DNA from: DASXKD01 sp963734725
Lineage (GTDB): Bacteria > Actinomycetota > Actinomycetes > Streptosporangiales > Streptosporangiaceae
Assembly: GCA_963734725.1 (NCBI GenBank)
Contig: CAVTIX010000027.1
Coordinates: 1-64,000 of the forward strand
Length of the DNA stretch: 64,000 nucleotides
Direction: 5' to 3'
Below the pieces are notes generated by a model. It ran no database searches. It saw nothing but the letters and a program-made list of their open reading frames with translations, and was not told the origin of the DNA. A program made the translations under genes and the position numbers. Of the stretch, positions 44,346 through 52,610 are shown one piece after another (the first letter of the stretch is position 1; each line of letters opens with the position of its first letter).

Positions 44346-45203
44346 TCAGGGCGTGGCCAGTTCGGCGAACGCCGCCTGCACCCGCGGCCACCATGACGAC
44401 AGCGGGTCGATGACCTCGAAGTGCCCGGCGCCGGGCAACTCGTCCAGTGCCACGTCGTCACCGGCCCCGCGGGCCCGGCCGAGGTAGTCGCGGCTCATGC
44501 TGGCGGGCACCCGGTCATCGGCGGAACCGTGCACCAGGCGCACCGGGCGGTCCAGTGGCAGGAGCAGCATCGGATCGGTGACGCGATAGCGTTCCGGATG
44601 CTGGGGAGGGCCGCCGCCGAGGAGGGCGTTAGCCGCGCCCTGGCCCAGCCCCAGGGCGTAACACGCGGACAGGTCACTCACCGCGGCGAGCGCGACCACC
44701 CCACGAAACCGCGGTCCCGGTGCACGCCACCCGGAACCGGGCGGCAGCCGGTGTCTGGCCGCCGCCCACAATGCCAGGTGCCCGCCCGCCGAATGCCCGG
44801 CGAGCAGCGCGGGCTCATCACTGACCCGGTCGGCGCCGGCGGCATCCTGGACGAGCGCCGGAAGTGCGTCGACGGCGGCCGCGACATCCTCGAAGGTGCC
44901 CGGCCAACCGCCGCCGTGCTGGCCGGTGCGCCGGAACTCCGGTACGCACACCGCGAAGCCCGCGGCCGCGAGTGCCGTCGCGAGCGGGCCGGTGTGCGTC
45001 CGGTCAAAGGCCACCCGCCAGAAACCGCCATGCAGGAAGACCACCAGAGGCGCCGGGCGCGCACCAGGAGGCGACGAACCAGCAGGCAGCACACTGGCCG
45101 GCCGCGGCGGCAGTCGCAGGTCCGCCACGTGCTCGGGCCCGGGTCCGTAGGAGAGCACCAGGTCTGGCGGCGGCGCCGGCCTGGACAGTACGTCAGACGC
45201 CAA
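44346..45203 (-). CDS. Alpha/beta hydrolase (kynurenine formamidase / BD-FAE-like esterase)
   Basis: 285 residues. HGGFWR forms the oxyanion hole as in kynurenine formamidases and related esterases; GHSAGG is the nucleophile elbow, GSADDRVP carries the acid and GAGHFEVIDP the His. A FEDVAAAVDALPALV helix precedes the elbow, as in this subfamily. No kynurenine genes are adjacent, so an esterase role with unknown substrate is the safest call. Confidence 0.82.
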   Translation of the reverse strand: MASDVLSRPAPPPDLVLSYGPGPEHVADLRLPPRPASVLPAGSSPPGARPAPLVVFLHGGFWRVAFDRTHTGPLATALAAAGFAVCVPEFRRTGQHGGGWPGTFEDVAAAVDALPALVQDAAGADRVSDEPALLAGHSAGGHLALWAAARHRLPPGSGWRAPGPRFRGVVALAAVSDLSACYALGLGQGAANALLGGGPPQHPERYRVTDPMLLLPLDRPVRLVHGSADDRVPASMSRDYLGRARGAGDDVALDELPGAGHFEVIDPLSSWWPRVQAAFAELATP

Positions 45204-45274
45204 CGGGCCTCCATGGGCATTGTCGAGGCGATCACGACACGGTCACGGCGACGCGACCATCGCGCGGTCATGAT

Positions 45275-45316
45275 GACACGATCCCGGATGAACACGATCC
45301 CGGATGGACACGATCA
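45275..45316. repeat. 16-bp tandem repeat in a 415-bp non-coding gap
   Basis: ACACGATCCCGGATGA / ACACGATCCCGGATGG / ACACGATCAC: two and a half copies of a 16-bp unit. The whole gap (45204-45618) is rich in GATCAC/CACGATC words, including tGATCACGATCg near 45366. It lies between the divergent esterase and membrane-protein genes and could be an operator array. No gene is seen in the gap. Confidence 0.55.
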
Positions 45317-45618
45317 CTACCGGCATTCAGCCGATCACGGCCCAGCCCCTGCTCACATCAAGCGTGATCACGATCGGCACGGTGGCAACTTCGGTCATCA
45401 CGCCCGCGCGCTCACGGTCTTCACCAGAGGTACCAGCCCAGGTCATCCCATGTTTCTGGACATGAATGTGCATTTTCACCATCGGGGAGGCAAACTGAGA
45501 GGTGGGGCTCAAGGGGGGATCTGAGGTGTCGAGTTACAGTGGCTGGGAATGCTTAGCGCGTTGACGTGCGGGCAAGGCAGCTGCGAATGTCCCTGACGAT
45601 GGTGACGAGAGCGCGACG

Positions 45619-46890
45619 ATGACCAAGCGACTGGCTATGACTCCAGCGGTTGGCCTGTTTGCCGGGCTTTCCGTGGTCTCCTATAGCGCGGTGAGCATGA
45701 TGCTTACCGGTGTGCACGCGAGTCGCCAGGACACCACAAACGCCTGTACGACCTCGGCTGCCAACAGTCCCGCGCCCAAGACCACCGCCGCCGGGACGCT
45801 GCCCAGAACCCGCGCCGCCAGCCATGCCAACGGCCGGGCCCAGCGCCCCGCGGGCATGCCCGTGCTCTTGGCGGACGCGGTGCGCCTTGCGTCGGCCAGC
45901 ACTACGGCGCCATCGCCAAGCACCCGGCCGAGCCCGAGCGCAAGCACGGCGGTCCAGCCGCAGCCGAGCCCGGGCTCGTCCGCCGCACCCAGCACCGCGC
46001 TGCCGGAACCGGCGCCGGCGCAGAGCACCAGCCCGAATCACATCACCCCGGGCGGGACGCTCAAGTCACCGATCGCGACCCCGACCGCGACGCCGACGCC
46101 GACGCCGACGCCCACGCCGACACCAACACCGACGCCAACGCCGACGCCAACCCCGACGAGGCCGCCGCCCGGGACCCTGTGCCTGAAGATCCAGACCCTC
46201 AGCAACGTCAGCTCCGTGGATCCGCACACCACCGTCAGGTTTGCCATCTGGGTCTGGCTCAGCAGCGGCACCAACGGCACCGCCAAGATCAGGCTGTCGG
46301 CGTCGCCGAGCAGCGTGTCACCGACCTTCTCGGTCTGTGTGCCGTCGGGGAGGTCCGACTGCAAGGTCGGCGGACTCAACAGCGGACAGCATGTCGAGGT
46401 GCAGGCCAAACTCAAGGCGCCCGACCGTAGTCATCGCCACGTCACACTGACCGCGACGGCAACCTCGGCGGAGGCGTCGAACTCGGCGTCGGCCTCGGCC
46501 ACCGTGGACATCAAGCGGAAGTCCTCCGGCGGCTCATCGTCATCGACGCAGAACGCCGGCGACGGCCAGACGATCGGGACGATCCCCGCGACTAACCTGC
46601 CCACCGGCACCGTCCCGGGCCTGGGAATCCAACCGACCGGCAACCTTGGCTCGGCGTTCCCGCAAGTATCCCCGTCACCGTCGGTCACCTCCGGGACCGG
46701 GGCGGCAAGCCACGGACCCTCGACCAAGGCGATCAACCTTTCCGCTGGCCTGCCACTCGACGTGCGCCTCATCGGCGGGCAGGTCATCGGCCTGGCCGTG
46801 CTGGCCGCCGCCGTCACGATCGCCGTCGCCCGGCTGTCCCTGCGCAGGCAGCCGCAGCCACCAGGTGAGGACGGCCCGGGCGGTTCCTGA
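45619..46890 (+). CDS. Exported, membrane-anchored Ser/Thr/Pro-rich protein with a Pro-Thr repeat stalk
   Basis: 423 residues. N-terminal hydrophobic segment (LFAGLSVVSYSAVSMMLTG), a low-complexity Ser/Thr/Ala/Pro region, then about 14 Pro-Thr dipeptides (coded by a CCGACG-type hexamer array at about 46076-46160), a beta-rich domain of about 120 residues with CLKIQTL...FSVCVPSGRSDC cysteines, a Ser/Gly-rich linker and a C-terminal membrane helix (LIGGQVIGLAVLAAAVTIAV) with a basic end. Topology fits a surface protein with a glycosylated stalk, a plausible substrate of the mannosyltransferase at 12013 (inference). Confidence 0.7.
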   Translation: MTKRLAMTPAVGLFAGLSVVSYSAVSMMLTGVHASRQDTTNACTTSAANSPAPKTTAAGTLPRTRAASHANGRAQRPAGMPVLLADAVRLASASTTAPSPSTRPSPSASTAVQPQPSPGSSAAPSTALPEPAPAQSTSPNHITPGGTLKSPIATPTATPTPTPTPTPTPTPTPTPTPTPTRPPPGTLCLKIQTLSNVSSVDPHTTVRFAIWVWLSSGTNGTAKIRLSASPSSVSPTFSVCVPSGRSDCKVGGLNSGQHVEVQAKLKAPDRSHRHVTLTATATSAEASNSASASATVDIKRKSSGGSSSSTQNAGDGQTIGTIPATNLPTGTVPGLGIQPTGNLGSAFPQVSPSPSVTSGTGAASHGPSTKAINLSAGLPLDVRLIGGQVIGLAVLAAAVTIAVARLSLRRQPQPPGEDGPGGS

Positions 46891-46960
46891 CGACGCGCTA
46901 CGCCCGGCCACGTGACACGAAAAAGTGCCGCACGTGCCGAACGGCGCCCGGCGCAGGCAA

Positions 46961-49042
46961 TTACTTCGCGGGCAGTTCGACCGAGGGTCGGATCGACCGC
47001 ATCTGCGCGGCAAGCTGGGCCAGGTCCATGGTGGGCGAGGTCAGCACGCCGAACGTGTCGCCGTCCGCCCACGTGCACAGGGCCACGCCGCCCGCCGCGC
47101 TCCCCTGGGCGTTCACGCACGCAGCCTGCCCGCCCAGCGGCCCGGCCGTAGTGGCCTGCGCACCCTTGAACTGAGCGGTGAAGCTCGTGATGAATCCGGC
47201 GGGCGAGACCCCGGCTAGATTCCCGCCGATGAACAGGAAGATCTGCGGCTGCGCGGCCCCGGAGACTCCAGCCTTGTTCTCGTAGACGGCGGAAACCACA
47301 TGGCTGGCCTGCCCGGCGCTCTTGGCGATGACCTGCTGCTGGAGCGACTTGGCGTTCATCTGCTGCTCCAGTTGCGGCCTGCGCACGTACGAGCCGAGTT
47401 GCGACGGTACTGCCAGTTCGTGAGACCTGCCGCTGCTGCGTGGGATGAGCTTGAGCTTTACCGCGGCTGCGGCGCCCGCCCCGAGGACCACGATCAGCCC
47501 GACGGCCAGCAGGATGAACCGTACCCGGCGCTTCCTGCCTCGCCCGGCCCGCGAACGATGGCCACCCAGTTCGTCGGCGTCGGCCGGTTCCTCGCTGACC
47601 GGCCGGTCCTGAACCTTCCGCCGCCGCGACCTGCCCGCGCCGGCCCCATCCTCCTCCAGCCCGAACTCCCGTGGCGGTGCCGCCGGGCCAGGCGCGCCAG
47701 GTCGTCCGCGACTGCCTTCCCGGGCCCGATCCGGCGCCTGCTCTTCTGGCGCCCGCACCGGCAGCACGCGCCCGCCGTCCGGGCCGCGCCGGGAACCGGG
47801 TCCGCTGTCCCCTGGGCGGGCGCGACGATCCGGCACCGGCGAACGCAACGCATCCGCGCCCTGGCCCGCGGCCCTGCGGCCACGGCCAGTCGCCGGCCGG
47901 TCGTCTCCGGGCGCCCAGGGAGCGCTCGGCGCGGCAGGGCGCCCGGCCGCGCGGGAACCGGGTTCCGCGCCGGGCCGCGACGGCCGGATGGCGGTGTCCG
48001 GCCCGGCGCGCATCTCTGCCGGGTGTTCCGGCCAGGGCCTCGGCCCGAACTTGGGATCGGCGCGCGGGCCAACCCGGCCCTCCTGCCCAGGGCCTGAGCC
48101 GGGCCAGGTGCCGCTTTCGCGCCCGAACCCCGGTCCGGACCGGGCGCCGGGCCCAGGGCCGAGGCCTGTATCGGCGTGGCGGGCCCGGCGGGCGCCGCTG
48201 GCGGGGTCGTCAAGCGCAGGGGCGAGCGGGGCGGAGAGCGGAGCGGAAGGCGCGGGACCGTCGGTCGGCGCGCGCCGACGGCCCGGGTCAGACGCCGTGC
48301 GCCGGCCGACCCCGCGACCAGGATCAGCCCCGCGACCAGGATCCGTCTCAGGACCGTGATCAGCATGGGACCCGTGGCGCGGGTCCGCGCCGGGGTCGCG
48401 GCGCACGTCTGCGCCTGCGGCACCGAAGGAGCCCGCCCCGTCGCGGTACGGGTCCGCGCCCCGGCTGCGGCCTGGAATGGGCCGACCGGTCACTCGCAAG
48501 TCCAGGCTCGTCTCGTCGGCGAGACCGCCGCGCTGGACCGGCGCGCGGTTCGGCCGCGGGTGACCGTTCCAGCCCGGGTCGCCGCCCGGAACCGGGTCAC
48601 GGGCCGGACCCGGGTCATGACCGAGGCGCGGGTCACCGTACCGGCCCGGATCGGCGGGGTGACGATCCAGCCGCGGACCACGGTCCAGTTGCGCATCCCC
48701 GGCCAGCCGCGGATCACCGGCGAGCCGCGGATCACCAGCCAGGCGCGGATCACCGGCCAGGCGCGGGTCACCGCGGTCCGGGCCATCCGCGCGGCCCGGT
48801 TCCATCGAACGGCCCTCTACCGGACGCTGCCCCTCAGGATGCTGATCTGCGGGCCGCCGGCTTACGGCACGGTGCCGCCCGTTCGGAGTCCCATTCCGGC
48901 GGCTGTCACGGCCGTAGTCGCGATCGGGGCCCCACCCAGGGTCGTGACCGGGAGCACTGTCTGAGCCGAGGTCGGGGTCACGAGCGGTGACGGACCCACG
49001 CCAGCGAGGGTCCCTGGAAGGCTCCGAACCGCTGTCGCTCAT
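46961..49042 (-). CDS. Large single-pass membrane protein with a disordered Arg/Asp/Pro/Gly-rich cytoplasmic region
   Basis: 693 residues. About 500 N-terminal residues are low-complexity, rich in Gly, Pro, Arg and Asp, with a perfect-looking GDPRLA repeat near residues 91-115. A stop-transfer sequence (GRKRRVRFILLAVGLIVVLG) crosses the membrane near residues 505-530. The external C-terminal domain of about 160 residues (LGSYVRRPQLEQQMNAKSLQ to SIRPSVELPAK) includes two cysteines (CVNAQG, CTWADG), probably paired. This plan is seen in actinobacterial membrane proteins of unknown role. The palindrome at 49431-49459 lies in its upstream region. Confidence 0.7.
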   Translation of the reverse strand: MSDSGSEPSRDPRWRGSVTARDPDLGSDSAPGHDPGWGPDRDYGRDSRRNGTPNGRHRAVSRRPADQHPEGQRPVEGRSMEPGRADGPDRGDPRLAGDPRLAGDPRLAGDPRLAGDAQLDRGPRLDRHPADPGRYGDPRLGHDPGPARDPVPGGDPGWNGHPRPNRAPVQRGGLADETSLDLRVTGRPIPGRSRGADPYRDGAGSFGAAGADVRRDPGADPRHGSHADHGPETDPGRGADPGRGVGRRTASDPGRRRAPTDGPAPSAPLSAPLAPALDDPASGARRARHADTGLGPGPGARSGPGFGRESGTWPGSGPGQEGRVGPRADPKFGPRPWPEHPAEMRAGPDTAIRPSRPGAEPGSRAAGRPAAPSAPWAPGDDRPATGRGRRAAGQGADALRSPVPDRRARPGDSGPGSRRGPDGGRVLPVRAPEEQAPDRAREGSRGRPGAPGPAAPPREFGLEEDGAGAGRSRRRKVQDRPVSEEPADADELGGHRSRAGRGRKRRVRFILLAVGLIVVLGAGAAAAVKLKLIPRSSGRSHELAVPSQLGSYVRRPQLEQQMNAKSLQQQVIAKSAGQASHVVSAVYENKAGVSGAAQPQIFLFIGGNLAGVSPAGFITSFTAQFKGAQATTAGPLGGQAACVNAQGSAAGGVALCTWADGDTFGVLTSPTMDLAQLAAQMRSIRPSVELPAK
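48703..48774. repeat. 18-bp in-frame tandem repeat, four units
   Basis: Four 18-bp units (48703-48720, 48721-48738, 48739-48756, 48757-48774), each carrying GCGGATCACC or GCGGGTCACC, code on the minus strand for repeated GDPRLA hexapeptides. Unit length keeps frame, so copy number can vary without breaking the gene. Confidence 0.75.
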
Positions 49043-49430
49043 GCTGCCCTCACACCCCCCTCGCCCGCCGCCGTTACCGTCCCGAAATCACTCCATCATG
49101 AAGCACCAGCGCAGGCCCCGCTGCCTGTTCGGCGAGGCCGATCCCACTGGTTTACCTTCAGGAGCCGGCCTGTCCCGTCCGTACCAGCTACGGCGACCGG
49201 CCGCGCGCAGGGGTTCCCGGAGCGTGAGCCCAGATGAGAGGCGGTGGCGGCGTCCGCGACCGCCACCCATCGACGGGCGAGCGCACCGTCCGCCCCCAGC
49301 CGCCCGAGCCCGCGCGGCCACCACTCGCTACCGGCTCCCCAAGACGGGCCACCGCACCGTCCGCCTCAGGCGCCGAGCCCGCGCGGCCACCGCTCGCGGG
49401 CGACTTAACCCGCCCCGACCGTCGGGGTCG

Positions 49431-49459
49431 TTTGTGATGGTTGCTGCAACCATCACAAA
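49431..49459. promoter_or_regulatory. 29-bp near-perfect palindrome upstream of the 46961-49042 gene
   Basis: TTTGTGATGGTTGC (49431-49444), a single T, then GCAACCATCACAAA (49446-49459): 14-bp perfect arms. A related half-site GCCAACCATGACAA follows at 49475, and CCCCGAC-C-GTCGGGG (49413-49427) precedes it. It stands in a 465-bp gap (49043-49507) between the gntR stop and the next gene's start; the rest of the gap holds only a GC-rich direct repeat around 49281-49330 and 49351-49398. Operator or bidirectional terminator are both possible. Confidence 0.6.
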
Positions 49460-49507
49460 GAATGTGATGACAGCGCCAACCATGACAATTGGGCTGGTCC
49501 AGGACGG

Positions 49508-50151
49508 TCAGGCGGGGCGGTGGTAGGCGTTGCGGGTGCGCTCGACGTGGCTGCGGGCAACCTTCGCCGCCTGCTCGCCGTCACCGGACTCAACCGCTTC
49601 GACCATGGCCAGGTGCTCGGCACACGACTCGTGCTCGCGCAGCGGGGCCACCAGGCGGTAGTACCAGCGCGCCCGGCGGCCGACGATCGCGCTCAGCTCG
49701 GCCAGGACCGCGTTGCCCGCGATCTCCGCGAGCGCGGCGTGGAAGTCGCTGTTCAGCGCGACGAAGCTTTCGGAGTCGCCCGAGGCCACTGCGGCCTCAC
49801 CGTCGCGGCAGATGGCCCGCAGCCGCGCTACCTGCTCCGCGGTCACCGCCCGCGACGCCAGCCGGGCAGTCTCAACCTCCAGCAACTCCCGGACATCGAG
49901 GATCTGGTCCACTTCCTTGTCGGTGGGCACGTGCACGAAAGCGCCCTGGTTGGGGCGGAGGTCAACCCACCCCTCCGCCTCCAGCCGGTGCAGTGCCTCG
50001 CGCAGGGCTGGCGGCTCACCCCGAGTTGGCGCGCCAGCTCTGTCTCCACCAGGTGCTGCCCGGGCGTGAGCCGACCCGCGATCACCAGCTCCACCAGCGC
50101 CTCGTAGGCCGACTGCCGCAACGGCACCGGCCGCTCCACCGGGCGGATCAT
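49508..50151 (-). pseudogene. GntR-family (FadR/FCD-type) transcriptional regulator, single-base frameshift
   Basis: ATG at 50151 after AAGGAAGG. The winged-helix part (LRQSAYEALVELVIAGRLTP, ETELARQLGVSRQP) is in one frame; the rest (REALHRLEAEGWVDLRPNQG and the FCD ligand domain with DFHAALAEIAGN, HLAMVEAVESGD) is in another. One missing base in a C-run at about 50004-50007 breaks the universally seen SRxPxREAL junction. Repaired, the protein is about 214 residues. It is divergent from the mycothiol-dependent dehydrogenase gene, which it may regulate. Confidence 0.75.
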
Positions 50152-50223
50152 CGGCCTTCCTTCGCGACTGCATCCCGCGATCTCACGTGCCACCCCCCAC
50201 CGCCGAGACCCCGGGCACCTGGG

Positions 50224-50238
50224 TTGTATCCAAAATAC
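50224..50238. promoter_or_regulatory. Possible GntR-type operator
   Basis: TTGTATCCAAAATAC: GTAT and ATAC arms around a 5-bp centre, an AT-rich spot in a GC-rich gap 73 bp upstream of the gntR start. FCD-type GntR regulators often bind short GTAT/ATAC-like palindromes. Suggestive only. Confidence 0.3.
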
Positions 50239-50293
50239 TCCCCCCGCTACTGGCTTTCGTGGCGCCGAGGTTTGGCCCCGGGGCGAGAGCGAC

Positions 50294-50382
50294 GGCCGGG
50301 ACGAGGCGGGCAGGAGCCAGGAGCGGCGGCCGGGACGAGGCGGGCGGGAGCCAGGAGCGGCGGCGGCCGGGACGAAGCGGCA
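50294..50382. repeat. Tandem 34-37 bp GC-rich repeat, about 2.5 copies
   Basis: Units start GGCCGGGACGA at 50294, 50328 and 50365 (the last partial), continuing GGCGGGC.GGAGCCAGGAGCGG. In the gntR/mscR divergent gap and not coding. Confidence 0.65.
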
Positions 50383-50451
50383 TGGCAGACGTAACGGCCA
50401 GGCGAGTTTGCCACGGGCAGGGCTCAGCGGCGCCTGTCCGTGGGTGACAGG

Positions 50452-50493
50452 AGGTGGCCCTGGCGCGGAGTTCTGTCCGCGTCAGGGCCACCT
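50452..50493. promoter_or_regulatory. Long RNA/DNA hairpin (18-bp stem) in the mscR leader
   Basis: AGGTGGCCCTGGCGCGGA (50452-50469), loop GTTCTG, TCCGCGTCAGGGCCACCT (50476-50493). Every position pairs, with one G-T wobble. It ends 90 bp before the dehydrogenase start. No T-run follows, so an attenuator, a terminator of upstream transcription or a protein-binding site are open options. Confidence 0.65.
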
Positions 50494-50582
50494 TCTGGCG
50501 CCCCTCCACGATGGGACGGCCTGCGAAGACCTTAGGCACCCCGGTCTTGGCGTATGACGCAGGGATGCAAGACGATAGCGGG

Positions 50583-51668
50583 ATGACAAACAGCGTGCGG
50601 GGCGTGATCGCCCGGGCAAAGGGAGAACCGGTCGAGGGCACCACGGTGCTGGTGCCCGATCCTGGGCCGGGCGAGGCGCGGGTCCGGGTGCAGGCGTGCG
50701 GGGTCTGCCATACCGACCTGCACTACCGCGAGGGCGGCATCGGGGAGGACTTCCCGTACCTGCTGGGGCATGAGGCGGCGGGCGTGGTCGAGGCCGTCGG
50801 CGATGGGGTGACCGGCGTCGCTCCCGGCGACTTCGTCATCCTCAACTGGCGCGCGGTGTGCGGCCAGTGCCGCGCGTGCAAGCGGGGCCGGCCGTGGTAC
50901 TGCTTCGCCACGCACAACGCCGGGCAGAAGATGACCCTCGAAGATGGCACGCCGCTGTCGCCGGCGCTGGGCATCGGCGCCTTCGTCGAGCAGACCCTCG
51001 TCGCCGCGGGCCAGTGCACCAAGGTCAACCCGGCGGTCCCGCCGGAGGTTGCGGGCCTGCTGGGCTGCGGCGTGATGGCCGGACTCGGCGCGGCGATCAA
51101 CACCGGCGCGGTGACGCGGGGTGACTCGGTCGCCGTCATCGGCTGCGGCGGCGTGGGCGACGCGGCGGTGCTCGGTGCGTACCTGGCCGGCGCGCATACG
51201 ATCATCGCGGTCAACGTGGACCCGCGGAAGCTGGAGTGGGCGCGCCAGTTCGGCGCCACCCATGTGATCAACTCGCGCGAGGCCGACCCGGTGGCCGAGA
51301 TCCAGGCGCTGACCGGGGGCAACGGGGCCGACGTCGTCATCGAGGCGGTGGGGCGGCCGGAGACCTATCGGCAGGCGTTCTACGCCAGGGACCTGGCGGG
51401 CACGCTGGTCCAGGTCGGCGTGCCCACCCCGGACATGCGGATCGAGCTGCCGCTGCTGGACCTGTTCGGCCGCGGCGGCGCGCTCAAGTCCTCCTGGTAC
51501 GGCGACTGCCTGCCAGAACGCGACTTCCCCATGCTCACCGGCCTCTACCTGCAGGGGCGGCTGCCACTGGAGAAGTTCGTCTCGGAGACGATCGCGCTGG
51601 ACGGCATCGAGGACGCCTTCGCCAAGATGGAGCGCGGCGACGTGCTCCGCTCGGTGGTGAAGTTCTGA
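50583..51668 (+). CDS. mscR: S-(hydroxymethyl)mycothiol dehydrogenase (mycothiol-dependent formaldehyde dehydrogenase)
   Basis: 361 residues, the usual length of this zinc alcohol dehydrogenase, which oxidises the formaldehyde-mycothiol adduct (and can reduce S-nitrosomycothiol). The start at 50583 (MTNSVRGVIARAKGEPVE) matches family N-termini; ATG 50565 is an alternative. Catalytic zinc: CGVCHTDLHY and GHEAAG; structural zinc: CGQCRACKRGRPWYC. The NAD fold motif is VIGCGGVGDAAVLG. The presence of this enzyme indicates a mycothiol-making actinobacterium. The following sulfotransferase-like frame overlaps or abuts its stop. Confidence 0.93.
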   Translation: MTNSVRGVIARAKGEPVEGTTVLVPDPGPGEARVRVQACGVCHTDLHYREGGIGEDFPYLLGHEAAGVVEAVGDGVTGVAPGDFVILNWRAVCGQCRACKRGRPWYCFATHNAGQKMTLEDGTPLSPALGIGAFVEQTLVAAGQCTKVNPAVPPEVAGLLGCGVMAGLGAAINTGAVTRGDSVAVIGCGGVGDAAVLGAYLAGAHTIIAVNVDPRKLEWARQFGATHVINSREADPVAEIQALTGGNGADVVIEAVGRPETYRQAFYARDLAGTLVQVGVPTPDMRIELPLLDLFGRGGALKSSWYGDCLPERDFPMLTGLYLQGRLPLEKFVSETIALDGIEDAFAKMERGDVLRSVVKF

Positions 51669-51691
51669 CGCAGCACCCCATCCGGATCGCC

Positions 51692-52396
51692 ATGTGGTCC
51701 GGCCCGCGCACGGTCTCCACCGCGCTCATGCGGTCGTTCGGCAACCGGCCCGACACCGTCGTGGCAGACGAGCCGCTGTACGCGTTCTACCTGGCCAGGA
51801 CCGGTATCAGCCATCCCGGCCGTGACGAGATCCTGGCCAGCATGCCGGACGACTGGCGTGCGGTGCTCGACCACCTCACGACGGCGCCGCTCCCTGCGGG
51901 CAAGAGCGTGTTCTACGGCAAGCACATGACGCACCACCTGCTGCCCGAGGTGGATCGGGCGGCGCTCGCCCCGCTGCGGCACGCCTACCTGATCCGGGAT
52001 CCGGCCGAGTTGCTCGCCTCGTACGCAAAGGTGCGGTCGGCGCCGACCCTGGAGGATCTGGGGATCGTGCAGCAGGCCGAGATCTTCGACGCCTACCCCG
52101 GCCCCGTGGTCGACTCCCGTGACCTGCTGGCGGACCCAGAGAGGATGCTGCGCGCGCTCTGCGCAGCGCTGTCCATCCCGTTCACCACGGCGATGCTGTC
52201 GTGGCCTGCCGGGCCACGGGACTCTGACGGCGTGTGGGGCCCGTACTGGTATGACAGCGTGTGGCGGTCCACGGGCTTCGGCCCCTACCGGCCGCCACGG
52301 GCGCCGCTGCCTGCCCGGCTGGCCGGCCTGGCCGGGCGCTGCCGCCCCTACTACGAGCGCCTGCGCGCCCGCCGGCTCACGGCTACCGGGCACTGA
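51692..52396 (+). CDS. Sulfotransferase-family protein (PAPS-binding fold)
   Basis: 234 residues from ATG 51692 (MWSGPRTVSTALMRSFGNRP). That loop is the phosphosulfate-binding P-loop variant of branched-chain-aminotransferase-linked sulfotransferases; YLIRDPAELLASYAKVR is the second PAPS contact. Relatives usually carry a few residues before RIAMWSGPR, and the frame is open back past 51665 (CTG), so the real start may be upstream, overlapping mscR. A class IV aminotransferase follows, a pairing compatible with one pathway. Confidence 0.75.
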   Translation: MWSGPRTVSTALMRSFGNRPDTVVADEPLYAFYLARTGISHPGRDEILASMPDDWRAVLDHLTTAPLPAGKSVFYGKHMTHHLLPEVDRAALAPLRHAYLIRDPAELLASYAKVRSAPTLEDLGIVQQAEIFDAYPGPVVDSRDLLADPERMLRALCAALSIPFTTAMLSWPAGPRDSDGVWGPYWYDSVWRSTGFGPYRPPRAPLPARLAGLAGRCRPYYERLRARRLTATGH

Positions 52397-52610
52397 TCCT
52401 CGTGAGACGCCCCGCGGTCAGCAATGGGCAGTGTGACGCCGCAGCCGCCGGGCCGAACGCCGCATCGCTCCGCGCTGCGGCTAGCCGGCGGCGAGACTCT
52501 GCTCCCCCGGGGCAAGCCCGGGGGCCCGTGCCTCCCGAAGCCAGCACGCTGCTGTCCGGCGCGCCTCCGGCACGACGCCCCGCGAGGGGAGCATTGACAA
52601 AGGAGGAATC

